A DNA stretch of 52,071 nt, from the NCBI GenBank assembly GCA_043718225.1, contig JAYSWD010000062.1:1-52071 (forward strand). Reading direction: 5' to 3'. The position numbers and the translations under genes are program-made. Every line of letters starts with the position of its first letter. Within the stretch, counting starts at the first letter, position 1. The DNA is from Multiplicimicrobium sp043718225 (GTDB lineage: Bacteria; Omnitrophota; Omnitrophia; Omnitrophales; Aquincolibacteriaceae). The notes beneath the pieces were generated by a model. That model did not search any database and had not been told where the DNA came from. It saw only the letters and a list, made by a program, of their open reading frames with translations. Positions 1 through 7,486 of the stretch are shown in pieces.

Positions 1-15
1 TTCGTTCCGAAACTC

Positions 16-88
16 AGCTGAAGATGGGAATCGAACCCACGACCTCGTCCTTACCAAGGACGTGCTCTACCAACTGAGCTACTTCAGC
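16..88 (-). tRNA. tRNA-Thr (GGT)
   Basis: Reading the minus strand, a complete cloverleaf can be drawn. The acceptor arms are gctgaag (82-88) and cttcagc (17-23), the D arm contains agctcagttggtagagc, and the anticodon loop reads cttggtaa, giving anticodon GGT (threonine). The T arm carries ggttcgattcc. The 3' CCA is not encoded. A good sigma-70-like promoter lies about 90 bases upstream on the same strand (176-203). Confidence 0.93.
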
Positions 89-175
89 ACCAGCTGAAGG
101 CAAAAAATCTCTCTCAACCTTTTTGGGGTAGAGAATACCCATAGGGACTCTGGTCCTGAGGATAAAAGAGCAGAC

Positions 176-203
176 ATTCTATCCTCGGTTTTTCGCATGT
201 CAA
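176..203 (-). promoter_or_regulatory. Putative sigma-70 promoter for tRNA-Thr
   Basis: On the minus strand TTGACA (198-203) and TAGAAT (176-181) are separated by 16 bases. Only the tRNA lies downstream in this direction, leaving a leader of roughly 80 bases. The call rests on consensus match alone. Confidence 0.55.
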
Positions 204-401
204 TTCTTTTCTAGGAATTTTTTTAAGTTTTTTTTGGAATATTCCAAACGCCAAAAAAACTCTGTTTTTAACTTCCAAAAGCCAAAATTATGCCCAAAAA
301 TGCACTGATAGTTAATTTTATTAATTATTATTATAAATTTAAATAACTATATTCTGATATTAAAAGATATGAATTGATAGTTTTGGTGGGTTTTCAAAAC
401 C
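204..401. other. AT-rich intergenic stretch
   Basis: The tRNA and gpmA are divergent and 388 bases apart. Apart from the two promoter-like sites at its ends, the stretch is very AT-rich, with long runs of T and A around 215-350. I see no ORF, tRNA or clear repeat in it. Confidence 0.5.
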
Positions 402-429
402 TTGACCGAATATTTTTACTGTATATAAT
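402..429 (+). promoter_or_regulatory. Putative sigma-70 promoter for gpmA
   Basis: TTGACC (402-407) and a perfect TATAAT (424-429) are separated by 16 bases. Predicted transcription starts near 436, about 40 bases before the gpmA start codon. An AGGGAG ribosome binding site follows at 466-471. Confidence 0.7.
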
Positions 430-476
430 GCCGCTTCTTTCAAGCGAACATGACTCAATATACTTAGGGAGCAAGC

Positions 477-1115
477 ATGCCGACTTTAATTCTTATCCGC
501 CATGGTGAATCACAATGGAATCTTGAAAACCGGTTTACCGGGTGGGTGGATGTTGAACTCTCGCCGAAAGGGATCACGGAAGCAAGCGAAGCCGGCAAAA
601 AACTCGTCAGCTATAAAATTGACAAGGGCTATACTTCGACTCTTAAAAGAGCGATCAATACCTTGGATTTAGCTTTAAAGTCGGCCGCAAAAACAAGTCT
701 TCCGATTGTCCGCGACGCAGCTTTAAACGAACGCCATTACGGCGCTTTGCAAGGCTTAAACAAAGGCGAAACCGCAAAAAAATACAGTGACGAGCAGGTG
801 CATATTTGGCGCCGCAGTTACGATGTTCCGCCGCCTACGGACAAAACAGATTTTAATCCCGAGGGCATCAGTGAAAGCTTGAAAGATACGGCGGCGCGCG
901 CATTGCCGTGCTTTGATAAAACAATTGCTGTCGATTTAAAAAACGGAAAGAATATTATCGTGGCGGCGCATGGAAACAGCCTTCGCGCGATTGTGATGCA
1001 TTTGGAAAAAATGACCAAGGAACAAGTGCTGGATCTCAATATTCCGACAGCAACACCGCTCGTTTATGAGCTGGATAACAATCTGAAAATCATTTCGAAA
1101 AAAATTCTGAAGTAA
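477..1115 (+). CDS. gpmA: 2,3-bisphosphoglycerate-dependent phosphoglycerate mutase
   Basis: This 212-residue cytosolic protein of the histidine phosphatase superfamily interconverts 3- and 2-phosphoglycerate in glycolysis and gluconeogenesis. The phospho-acceptor motif RHGES lies at residues 8-12, the NERHYG segment of dPGM follows near residue 85, and the second catalytic histidine is in AAHGNSLR near residue 163. The length matches the short bacterial dPGM form (about 205-215) rather than the 230-250 residue type. The ATG is preceded by AGGGAG at 466-471 and by a strong promoter. The gene appears to be transcribed alone and converges with an AsmA-like gene on the other strand. Confidence 0.95.
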   Translation: MPTLILIRHGESQWNLENRFTGWVDVELSPKGITEASEAGKKLVSYKIDKGYTSTLKRAINTLDLALKSAAKTSLPIVRDAALNERHYGALQGLNKGETAKKYSDEQVHIWRRSYDVPPPTDKTDFNPEGISESLKDTAARALPCFDKTIAVDLKNGKNIIVAAHGNSLRAIVMHLEKMTKEQVLDLNIPTATPLVYELDNNLKIISKKILK

Positions 1116-1148
1116 CATTTTCACTTAGCTTACGCGGCAGTGATATCT

Positions 1149-1170
1149 TCATTTACGCTTACGCGTAAAT
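1149..1170. repeat. Palindromic hairpin in gpmA 3' spacer
   Basis: A 9 bp stem (catttacgc / gcgtaaatg) closes a TTAC loop between the convergent genes. No T-run follows, so it is a poor match for an intrinsic terminator. It resembles the other short palindromes scattered through spacers in this window. Confidence 0.5.
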
Positions 1171-1183
1171 GGGGACAACCCAC

Positions 1184-1963
1184 CTAGCGCGGGGGCGAAA
1201 TAGAAGCGTTTTCCGCTTCTTTGGATAAGACTTCAAATTCGGCTTCGGCGGCTTCCTGTTTAGCTTCTTTCTCGGCATGTTCGCGGATTTCCTGCTCTAC
1301 CGCGGCGGCAATTCCATGATATTGAGGCGCCGAAAGCACGGGCATATCCCCCTCTTCGCTTAAACCAATTCGCAGAAAAAGCTGCTTCACAAAAATTTGC
1401 GCCAAAACTCTCGAATTTGATTTTTCATCCATCAAAAAAGTTTTTTCCTGAAGATTAAATATTTGTTTTTTTAAAATGGGCGAAGAGGAATCAACTTCGC
1501 TGATTTCTTCGACCGAAATGCGTGTTTGAAGCGGCGATAAACCCAGCCCTTGTTTCTTTTTGCGAACGGTTTCGGGGCGCGCAAACAAATGCAAATTGAG
1601 GTGTCCGCTGACGCGCCGCATAAGCGCGATTTTTTGAATGTCAATTTCCAATAAATCCGGTTTCAAGGCTCCCCCGCTTAAAAAAGCCTGCCCCCCTTTA
1701 AACCGCATCGCGAGACGGTTAATCTCCAGCATGTTGCCGCGCGGAAAACCATACGGATTTCCCACTCTCACATCATTCAAAACGAGTTCGGGTAAAGTCC
1801 AGTCAATGGCAGCGCGGCGAATCGAGACATCGGTGTCCCAATAAAGCCCGAAAGATGAAGAGAGCAGTATTTTTAAAATAAATCCGTTGAACAAAAAAAA
1901 GACCAGAGCGCTCAAACAAATCCACTGCGCCAAAAAGACCAAAAACCGGGCGATTTTTTTCAT
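1184..1963 (-). CDS. AsmA-like membrane-anchored hypothetical protein
   Basis: The 259-residue protein starts with a basic residue pair and a long hydrophobic segment (about residues 8-35), which looks like an uncleaved anchor. It then reads as beta-rich sequence typical of AsmA/DUF748-type proteins, with a DVSIRRAAIDW-like opening followed by alternating short hydrophobic strands (residues 45-110). The C-terminal third is Glu/Ala-rich and probably helical. AsmA-like proteins are envelope proteins linked to lipid transport; the assignment here is by style and is tentative. No clear ribosome binding site is seen before the ATG. The gene is divergent from the atp operon promoter. Confidence 0.7.
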   Translation of the reverse strand: MKKIARFLVFLAQWICLSALVFFLFNGFILKILLSSSFGLYWDTDVSIRRAAIDWTLPELVLNDVRVGNPYGFPRGNMLEINRLAMRFKGGQAFLSGGALKPDLLEIDIQKIALMRRVSGHLNLHLFARPETVRKKKQGLGLSPLQTRISVEEISEVDSSSPILKKQIFNLQEKTFLMDEKSNSRVLAQIFVKQLFLRIGLSEEGDMPVLSAPQYHGIAAAVEQEIREHAEKEAKQEAAEAEFEVLSKEAENASISPPR

Positions 1964-1970
1964 GTATTGC

Positions 1971-1998
1971 TTGACAATTTATTTTTTTTCAGCATAAT
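1971..1998 (+). promoter_or_regulatory. Putative promoter of the atp-nuo operon
   Basis: A perfect TTGACA (1971-1976) is followed after 16 bases by CATAAT (1993-1998). It lies directly upstream of the first ATP synthase gene and downstream of the divergent AsmA-like start, so it most likely drives the whole operon. It is a consensus match only. Confidence 0.65.
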
Positions 1999-2062
1999 GT
2001 TTGCGCTTGCATTTATTATTGTAACTAATTGAAAGCATTGGGGTTGTGACAATTATAACGTT

Positions 2063-2317
2063 TTGGCACACCGTTCGTGTTTGGCCGCCAAGGATCAGCA
2101 AATTCTTAAAGATTTAAAAACTTTCGGGCTCGCACTTACCATTCCTTCGGTTTTGGTTTGCGGTCCCTTGCTGGGATACGGCATCGCCGATGCTTTAATC
2201 AAAAAGGGCGCTCCCCTTTTGATTATGCCCCTCCTGGTTGGTGCGGGTTCTATTTTAGCATTAGTCCAAACTTTACGAACGGTTAAATTACTTTCGGAAC
2301 CTGAAAAAAAACCATGA
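2063..2317 (+). CDS. AtpI/AtpZ-like small membrane protein of ATP synthase operon
   Basis: This 84-residue protein has two hydrophobic helices (about residues 20-45 and 50-70) joined by a short polar turn. Together with its place just ahead of atpB this matches the AtpI/AtpZ family, which assists c-ring assembly or ion transport in many atp operons. It overlaps atpB by four bases (ATGA). The start is uncertain: the frame can begin at TTG 2063 or TTG 2081, neither with a good ribosome binding site. No ATG lies upstream in frame. Confidence 0.7.
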   Translation: MAHRSCLAAKDQQILKDLKTFGLALTIPSVLVCGPLLGYGIADALIKKGAPLLIMPLLVGAGSILALVQTLRTVKLLSEPEKKP

Positions 2318-3162
2318 TCGAGAAAGTTGAGACAGTTGAACATCTGGGCGCTGAAATGGTTCATGCTGCGGTTGAACATCATCCCGCGGCGGAACATACT
2401 CCGCATGAAATCCATAATATCCTCACGCTGATTTCTCAAAAGTTTCACGGCGAGCCCTGGGCTCATTTTATTCATCAGCATGAAGCTCTTATTTTTTCTC
2501 TCACTATCCTCGCGCTACTTTCATTCGCTTTTTTATTCGCGGCGCGTCCCCGTAAAAGCTGGGTTCCTGCCGCCGGCCTTCAGAACTTAATGGAAAGCAT
2601 TGTGGAAGGTCTCGAGCAATATGTTTTGTCAATTACTGGCCCCAAAGGCCGCAAGCATGTGCCTTTTGTTGGAACTTGCTTTCTTTATATTTTGCTCATG
2701 AATTGGAGCGGTTTAATTCCATTTTCAAAATCCCCCACAGCCACCTGGAGTGTCACTCTCGCGCTGGCTTTAATCGCCGTGGCTTACGTTCACATCAATG
2801 GCTTACGTGAATTAGGCCTTCGCAATTATGTGCTTCATCTTGCCGGCAACCCCACATCAACCATTTCATGGGTTATCGGTATAGTTTTAATGCTTCCGCT
2901 TGGTATTGTTTTAGAATACGGCGCTTTTACATTCAGCCTTTCATTGCGCCTTTTCGCCAACATTTCAAGTGAGGACCGGCTTTTATACAGCATCGCGCAT
3001 TTAGGCTGGTTCGCCTGGCCGCTTTTTATTTTTGCGTACGGGCTTTCAATTCTTTTCAGCCTTATTCAGGCGCTTGTTTTCAGTTTGCTTACGACGGTTT
3101 TTATCAACAATTTCAGTTCCCATGAACATGATGAACATGCTCATGGGGCCGCCACTCACTGA
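2314..3162 (+). CDS. atpB: F-type ATP synthase subunit a
   Basis: Subunit a forms the proton half-channels against the c-ring in the membrane F0 sector. The 282-residue protein has a His-rich N-terminal extension (residues 9-35) and then five to six membrane helices. The essential arginine sits in the signature SLRLFANI near residue 212. The C-terminus is again His/Asp-rich. The start codon overlaps the upstream stop, which suggests translational coupling. Confidence 0.95.
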   Translation: MIEKVETVEHLGAEMVHAAVEHHPAAEHTPHEIHNILTLISQKFHGEPWAHFIHQHEALIFSLTILALLSFAFLFAARPRKSWVPAAGLQNLMESIVEGLEQYVLSITGPKGRKHVPFVGTCFLYILLMNWSGLIPFSKSPTATWSVTLALALIAVAYVHINGLRELGLRNYVLHLAGNPTSTISWVIGIVLMLPLGIVLEYGAFTFSLSLRLFANISSEDRLLYSIAHLGWFAWPLFIFAYGLSILFSLIQALVFSLLTTVFINNFSSHEHDEHAHGAATH

Positions 3163-3208
3163 TTAATTGAGCGACGGTTTTTAACATCAAAATAAAGGAG
3201 CTACTCCC

Positions 3209-3442
3209 ATGACCTATCAAACTCTTCTCGCTTTCGGTATCCCCATTATGTTCGGCTTAAGCACGCTCGGCGGCGCTCTCGGCCTCGGCCATGCCGTTGC
3301 CGCGGCACTCGAAGCGACCGGGCGCCAGCCGGAAGCATCTTCGAAAATCCAGCAGACTATGCTTCTTGGCTGTGCTTTCATCGAAGCGTTGTCGCTTTTC
3401 TCTTTCGTTGTAATGATTATCCTTCAGGGAAAACTTTCATAA
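3209..3442 (+). CDS. atpE: F-type ATP synthase subunit c
   Basis: The 77-residue hairpin of two membrane helices makes up the rotor ring. The polar loop RQPE is at about residues 39-42 and the ion-binding glutamate is in AFIEALSLF near residue 59. The residue after the glutamate is Ala, not Ser/Thr, and helix 1 lacks the Gln of sodium-type rings, so a proton ring is more likely. A strong AAAGGAG site precedes the ATG, as expected for the subunit needed in highest copy. Confidence 0.96.
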   Translation: MTYQTLLAFGIPIMFGLSTLGGALGLGHAVAAALEATGRQPEASSKIQQTMLLGCAFIEALSLFSFVVMIILQGKLS

Positions 3443-3463
3443 GCGAAGAAAAAAGAAAACATT

Positions 3464-3964
3464 ATGGATTTTTTTAAAGAAAACATCGTTCCGTTGGAAG
3501 TTCTGATTCAACTTTCGGCTTTTCTGCTGGTTTTTTTTACATTGCGAAAAGCGGCCTGGGGCCCCATTCAGAAATCGCTTGCCGACCGTCGCGCGCATAT
3601 TAAAAAAAGCATCGACGACGCGGAAGAAGCGAAACGTGAAATGGAAAAACTCAAAGCTGAATATCAGATTCAACTGAAAACAATCGAAGACGCGGCGCGC
3701 GCGAAAATGGCCGAAACTGTCGAGGCGGGACGATTGATCGCTAAAGACATTCAGGACAAGGCGCGCGAAGAAGCGCAGCGCACTTTCGATAAAACGAAAG
3801 CCGCTCTCGATTTGGAAGTTGCGAAAGCCCGCGTAACCATGCGCCAGGAAATAGCGAACATTTCCATTCATGTGGCCGAAAAAATTCTGGGCGATCATTT
3901 GAATGACAGCAAGCAGCGCGAGAAAGCTTCTCAGCTCGTAGACCAACTCGAAAAAACATTATGA
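3464..3964 (+). CDS. atpF: F-type ATP synthase subunit b
   Basis: This 166-residue protein is the peripheral stator. One N-terminal membrane helix (about residues 10-27) is followed by a long charged coiled coil rich in Ala, Glu, Lys and Arg, with the family's RRAHIKK-like start of the coil near residue 41. It lies 21 bases after atpE. The next gene begins only after a 160-base spacer that contains a dispersed repeat. Confidence 0.93.
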   Translation: MDFFKENIVPLEVLIQLSAFLLVFFTLRKAAWGPIQKSLADRRAHIKKSIDDAEEAKREMEKLKAEYQIQLKTIEDAARAKMAETVEAGRLIAKDIQDKAREEAQRTFDKTKAALDLEVAKARVTMRQEIANISIHVAEKILGDHLNDSKQREKASQLVDQLEKTL

Positions 3965-4124
3965 GCCAGCCCAAATATTATCTTTCAGCTGCAAGTTCCG
4001 CTTATGGCCTGCGCCTTCTCATCTCTCGGCTTACAGGCTTCTGCGAGCATGCTCGCCTCGCGCTGCTTTGGCTCGGCTCAAAATCAAAACTTTCGCTTAG
4101 AAACATAATATCTGGACAGGCTCT
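3965..4124. repeat. 160-base repeat-containing spacer (atpF-atpH)
   Basis: The spacer contains no gene. Its core (about 3997-4085) shares ordered blocks with the spacer before nuoK (about 10105-10195): an atggcct block, a cgcctt block, catgctcg, ctcgcct, and ctcggctca followed by a run ending in atcaa. Both spacers are 160 bases long. I read them as two diverged copies of one dispersed intergenic element. Confidence 0.5.
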
Positions 4125-4697
4125 ATGAAAGACGCCGGAATTCTTGCTAAGCAATATGCTAACGCGCTTTTAAACCTCAGCCGGAATGAAAAAAATCTGG
4201 CTGAGGTGGAAAAGTCTTTTGACGCGTTTGTTGATTCGGCTTACAAGGATCCGCGCTTCGCCGCTTTCATGAACAGCCCAGTCATTCCGCGGAATAAAAA
4301 AGAAGAACTTTTAAGCCAGATTCTTCCAAAAGGAACTCCGCCATTGCTGGGGCTTTTTTTGCGCCTTGTTTTGACCAAAAAGCGTTTTCAGATATTACCT
4401 TTAATCGAAAGTACGTTTCAGTCTTTGTCAGAAAAAAGCCGCGGAATTCACCGCGCGGAATATATCGGCGCCGCGCCGATCGAACCGGCTACCGAAAAAA
4501 AATTAATCGCTATTTTAGAGCGGTCTTCCGTGGTCTCCGGAGCTTCCGCCAAGCCGGCAACGATTAAGCTTGTAACAAAAGTCGACCCAAAAATTATCGG
4601 CGGATTTATTTTAAAATTGGATGAACGCGTGGTTGACGCGAGTTATCAAACTAAATTACGGGAAATGAAGCAGAAGCTTTACGCGGCTGCGATCTGA
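4125..4697 (+). CDS. atpH: F-type ATP synthase subunit delta
   Basis: Delta links the catalytic head to the b stator. The 190-residue protein begins with the typical AKQYANALLNLS helix (residues 8-19) and keeps the family's KEELLSQIL-like segment. The C-terminal region has a VDPKIIGGFILKLDERVVDASYQTKL-type motif near residues 150-178, the most conserved part of OSCP/delta. The ribosome binding site is weak (ggacagg). Confidence 0.93.
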   Translation: MKDAGILAKQYANALLNLSRNEKNLAEVEKSFDAFVDSAYKDPRFAAFMNSPVIPRNKKEELLSQILPKGTPPLLGLFLRLVLTKKRFQILPLIESTFQSLSEKSRGIHRAEYIGAAPIEPATEKKLIAILERSSVVSGASAKPATIKLVTKVDPKIIGGFILKLDERVVDASYQTKLREMKQKLYAAAI

Positions 4698-4703
4698 ATG
4701 AGA

Positions 4704-4803
4704 ACGCAAGTTACGAAGCGTAACTTGCGTGTTCGAATTCATCTCCGAAAAACGCATAGCGTTTTATCGGAGATCTAGAACTGGATCCCCGCCTTCGCGG
4801 GGA
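4704..4803. repeat. Cluster of three palindromes before atpA
   Basis: Three perfect or near-perfect hairpins lie side by side. At 4704-4730 a 12 bp stem begins acgcaagttacg. At 4741-4774 arms atctccga and tcggagat enclose a second AAAACGC/GCGTTTT stem. At 4784-4803 atccccgc and gcggggat close a CTTC loop. The last is a widely seen environmental intergenic repeat type, and a spurious ATG in its tail lies in frame with atpA. Confidence 0.7.
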
Positions 4804-4841
4804 TGACGGAACCATTTTTAAAAAGAGTTATAGGAGTTCCT

Positions 4842-6347
4842 ATGTTAAAGGCTGATGAAGTAACACAAGCATTAGAAAAAGAAATCGCGAAATATCAATC
4901 TAAACTCGAGGTCGAGTCGGTTGGTTATGTTTTACAGGTCGGCGACGGTATCGCACGGGTTTACGGCCTTGACGCCGTGATGGCCGGCGAACTTGTAACC
5001 TTCGAAGACGGCACAGCCGGATTAGTTTTGAACCTGGAACCGAATCAAGTCGGCGTGGTTATTTTGGGCGATGACCGCAAGATTAAAGAAGGCGGCATGG
5101 TCAAACGCACGGGCAAGATCGCGGAAGTTCCGGTCGGCCCGGCTTTGATGGGGCGCGTCGTTAATCCGCTCGGAGAACCGATGGACGGAAAAGGCCCGAT
5201 TGTTACCAATCTCCGCCGTCCGATTGAAGCTTTGCCGCCTTCCGTTATTCAGCGCCAGCCCGTTAAGGAACCTTTGCAGACCGGAATTAAAGCCATCGAT
5301 GGCATGATTCCGATCGGACGCGGCCAACGCGAATTAATTATCGGCGACCGTCAAACCGGAAAAACCGCCATTATTCTTGATACGATTATTAATCAAAAAG
5401 GAACAGGCATTCACTGTATTTATGTCGCTATCGGACAAAAGCTTTCGAGTGTCGTAGGTATCGCCAAAACTCTCGAAGAAAACGGCGCGATGGAATACAC
5501 CACGATCGTTTCCGCTTCCGCGGATGATCCGGCCCCTCTCCAATTTTTGGCGCCATACGCCGGCTGCGCCATTGGTGAGGAAGACTTATATAATGGCCGC
5601 CACGCGCTTGTCGCTTATGACGATTTGTCGAAACACGCTGTCGCTTATCGCCAGCTTTCGCTTCTGTTACAGCGCCCGCCGGGACGCGAAGCTTATCCGG
5701 GAGACGTTTTCTATCTTCATTCACGCCTGCTCGAACGCGCCGCGAAAATCCGCCAGGATTTGGGCGGAGGTTCTTTGACGGCTTTGCCTGTTATTGAAAC
5801 CCAGCTGGGCGACGTTTCGGCTTACATTCCGACCAACGTCATTTCGATCACGGACGGCCAAATTTATCTGGAAACAGATTTGTTTTATGCGGGCGTACGC
5901 CCTGCGATCAACGTCGGTTTGTCGGTTTCACGCGTGGGCGGCAATGCTCAAACCAAAGCAATGAAGCAGGTCGCGGGAACTTTGCGCCTTGTTTTGGCTC
6001 AATACCGTGAATTAGCCGCTTTCGCACAGCTCTCAACCGACTTAGATAAATCCACAAAAGACCAGCTGACGCGCGGTGAACGCATGGTAGAACTTTTAAA
6101 ACAAAATGTTTTTCAGCCCATGCCGTTTGAAAAACAAGTTGTGATGATTTTAGCCGCCAATGAAGGCGCTCTGGATGACTTACAGTTGAAGCGCCTGAAA
6201 GATTTTGAACGCGAGTACCTTGTGTATTTGGATAAAAATTACGCCGACGCGATGCGCGATATTCAAACAACCAAAGCTTTGTCGAATGAAACCAAAGAAA
6301 AACTTAAAAAAGCGGTTGTTAGCTTCAAAGAAACATTCAAGCGGTAA
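4842..6347 (+). CDS. atpA: F-type ATP synthase subunit alpha
   Basis: Alpha is the non-catalytic nucleotide-binding subunit of the F1 head. The 501-residue protein has the N-terminal beta barrel, a Walker A GDRQTGKT near residue 170, and the arginine-finger region SVSRVGGNAQ near residue 367. I start at ATG 4842 because AGGAG lies at 4832-4836 and the product then begins MLKADEV, like homologues. The in-frame ATG at 4803 falls inside a palindromic repeat and would add 13 foreign residues. Confidence 0.96.
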   Translation: MLKADEVTQALEKEIAKYQSKLEVESVGYVLQVGDGIARVYGLDAVMAGELVTFEDGTAGLVLNLEPNQVGVVILGDDRKIKEGGMVKRTGKIAEVPVGPALMGRVVNPLGEPMDGKGPIVTNLRRPIEALPPSVIQRQPVKEPLQTGIKAIDGMIPIGRGQRELIIGDRQTGKTAIILDTIINQKGTGIHCIYVAIGQKLSSVVGIAKTLEENGAMEYTTIVSASADDPAPLQFLAPYAGCAIGEEDLYNGRHALVAYDDLSKHAVAYRQLSLLLQRPPGREAYPGDVFYLHSRLLERAAKIRQDLGGGSLTALPVIETQLGDVSAYIPTNVISITDGQIYLETDLFYAGVRPAINVGLSVSRVGGNAQTKAMKQVAGTLRLVLAQYRELAAFAQLSTDLDKSTKDQLTRGERMVELLKQNVFQPMPFEKQVVMILAANEGALDDLQLKRLKDFEREYLVYLDKNYADAMRDIQTTKALSNETKEKLKKAVVSFKETFKR

Positions 6348-6353
6348 CATTTT

Positions 6354-6379
6354 GGCGATTTTATCAAAACAAAATCGCC
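6354..6379. repeat. Hairpin in atpA-atpG spacer
   Basis: Arms ggcgatttt and aaaatcgcc form a 9 bp stem with an 8-base loop. A second small palindrome (gcggtt / aaccgc) follows at about 6405-6425. No T-run follows, so transcription probably continues into atpG; a processing or stability hairpin is possible. Confidence 0.5.
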
Positions 6380-6435
6380 GGAGATTGCAGCACACAATAT
6401 GTACCGCGGTTGCGGTGTAACCGCAGAGCAACAAT

Positions 6436-7326
6436 ATGTCAGGGCAATTAAGAACATTAAAAAACAGAATCCGCAGCATTTCCAACACGAAAAAAATTAC
6501 TCGTGCCATGGAAATGGTTTCGGCGGCTAAGCTCAAGCGCTATCAAAAAATGGTGCTCGAAGGGGCGCCTTATGCCGAGGGACTGCTTCAGCTTCTCAAG
6601 CGCGTGAGCGCAAGCGGTGTTTCGGCGGAGCATCCTCTTCTTGGCGGCGCGGCATCTGCAAAGCGCGCGGAAAAGAAAAAAGCGCTCTTTGTTTTCACAT
6701 CTGACACGGGTCTTTGCGGGTCTTTGAATCTCGACTTAATTGCTTCGGCTCAAAATTTTTTAAAAAATGAGAAGGAACCCGCGGTCATTGTGGGTGTCGG
6801 GAAAATGGGTGTTCTTGCGCTTAAAAAATCCGGTTATGCTCTTGAAAAGACATTTATTGAAATCAAATCTACCGAGATCGAACGTGCGATTGTTGAAATT
6901 AGAAACCTGGCTTCCGATCTTTATCTTTCAGGCCGCGTCGACAGTGTTTATACGACCTACAGCCGCTTTATCAGCGCGACACGTTTTAAGCCGGTGACCG
7001 AAAAGCTGCTTCCATTCACTTTGGACGCGGCCGCCTTACCGGAAAATCAGTCCGCGGTAGCGGAAGTGAATTATTTAATGGAGCCGGACGCGGACGCGCT
7101 TTTTAACCGGTTGGTTCCGGCCGTTTTCAGCATGCGTGTAAGACAAATTTTTCTTGAGTCTTTTGTAAGCGAACAAATGGCGCGCATGAACGCGATGCAC
7201 CAGGCGACGGAAAACGCGTCCGAGTTAATTGATGAACTTGTCTTGGCCCGCAACAAGGCCCGGCAAGCGGCAATTACTAAAGAACTTATAGAGATTATTT
7301 CGGGATCTCAAGCTTTGAAAGCTTGA
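6436..7326 (+). CDS. atpG: F-type ATP synthase subunit gamma
   Basis: Gamma is the rotating central shaft. The 296-residue protein opens with the long conserved N-terminal helix (RIRSISNTKKITRAMEMV, residues 12-29). The middle domain has FVFTSDTGLCGSLN near residue 85, and the C-terminal helix ends ARQAAITKELIEIISGSQAL. The last codons and the stop lie inside a perfect 29-base palindrome (7303-7331), so the exact C-terminus (QALKA) is shaped by that repeat. Confidence 0.95.
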   Translation: MSGQLRTLKNRIRSISNTKKITRAMEMVSAAKLKRYQKMVLEGAPYAEGLLQLLKRVSASGVSAEHPLLGGAASAKRAEKKKALFVFTSDTGLCGSLNLDLIASAQNFLKNEKEPAVIVGVGKMGVLALKKSGYALEKTFIEIKSTEIERAIVEIRNLASDLYLSGRVDSVYTTYSRFISATRFKPVTEKLLPFTLDAAALPENQSAVAEVNYLMEPDADALFNRLVPAVFSMRVRQIFLESFVSEQMARMNAMHQATENASELIDELVLARNKARQAAITKELIEIISGSQALKA

Positions 7327-7458
7327 GATCCTTGGGACTGTTTTGTTTTACCGAAAAACATAAATGTTTTTCGGCGCTTGAGCCTTAAAGGCTTGAAATT
7401 CGCAAGTTTGTTTTGATTTTGTCGGGAAACATAAAGTTCCCGACGTTGGGCTTTAAAG
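7303..7458. repeat. Tandem hairpin units between atpG and atpD
   Basis: A perfect 29-base palindrome (7303-7331) is followed by two units of about 70 bases. Each has a GTTTTG/TTTT run, a hairpin with an ACATAAA-type loop (7351-7374 and 7421-7444) and a CTTTAAAGGC-like mini-palindrome. The two hairpin stems differ in sequence but both remain paired: ccgaaaaac in the first, gtcgggaa in the second. This points to a duplicated structured element. Confidence 0.65.
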
Positions 7459-7486
7459 GCCTGATTAATTATCGTGGAGGTTACGT

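Noticed and set aside
89..176. Second tRNA next to tRNA-Thr
   Set aside because: The leader contains short complementary blocks (gggta/taccc) but no D arm, T arm or anticodon stem could be drawn.
3209..3442. Sodium-type ATP synthase c-ring
   Set aside because: The glutamate is followed by Ala, and the helix 1 glutamine typical of sodium binding is missing.
4803..4841. atpA start at ATG 4803
   Set aside because: This ATG is in the tail of a common palindromic spacer repeat. ATG 4842 has a proper ribosome binding site and a family-like N-terminus.
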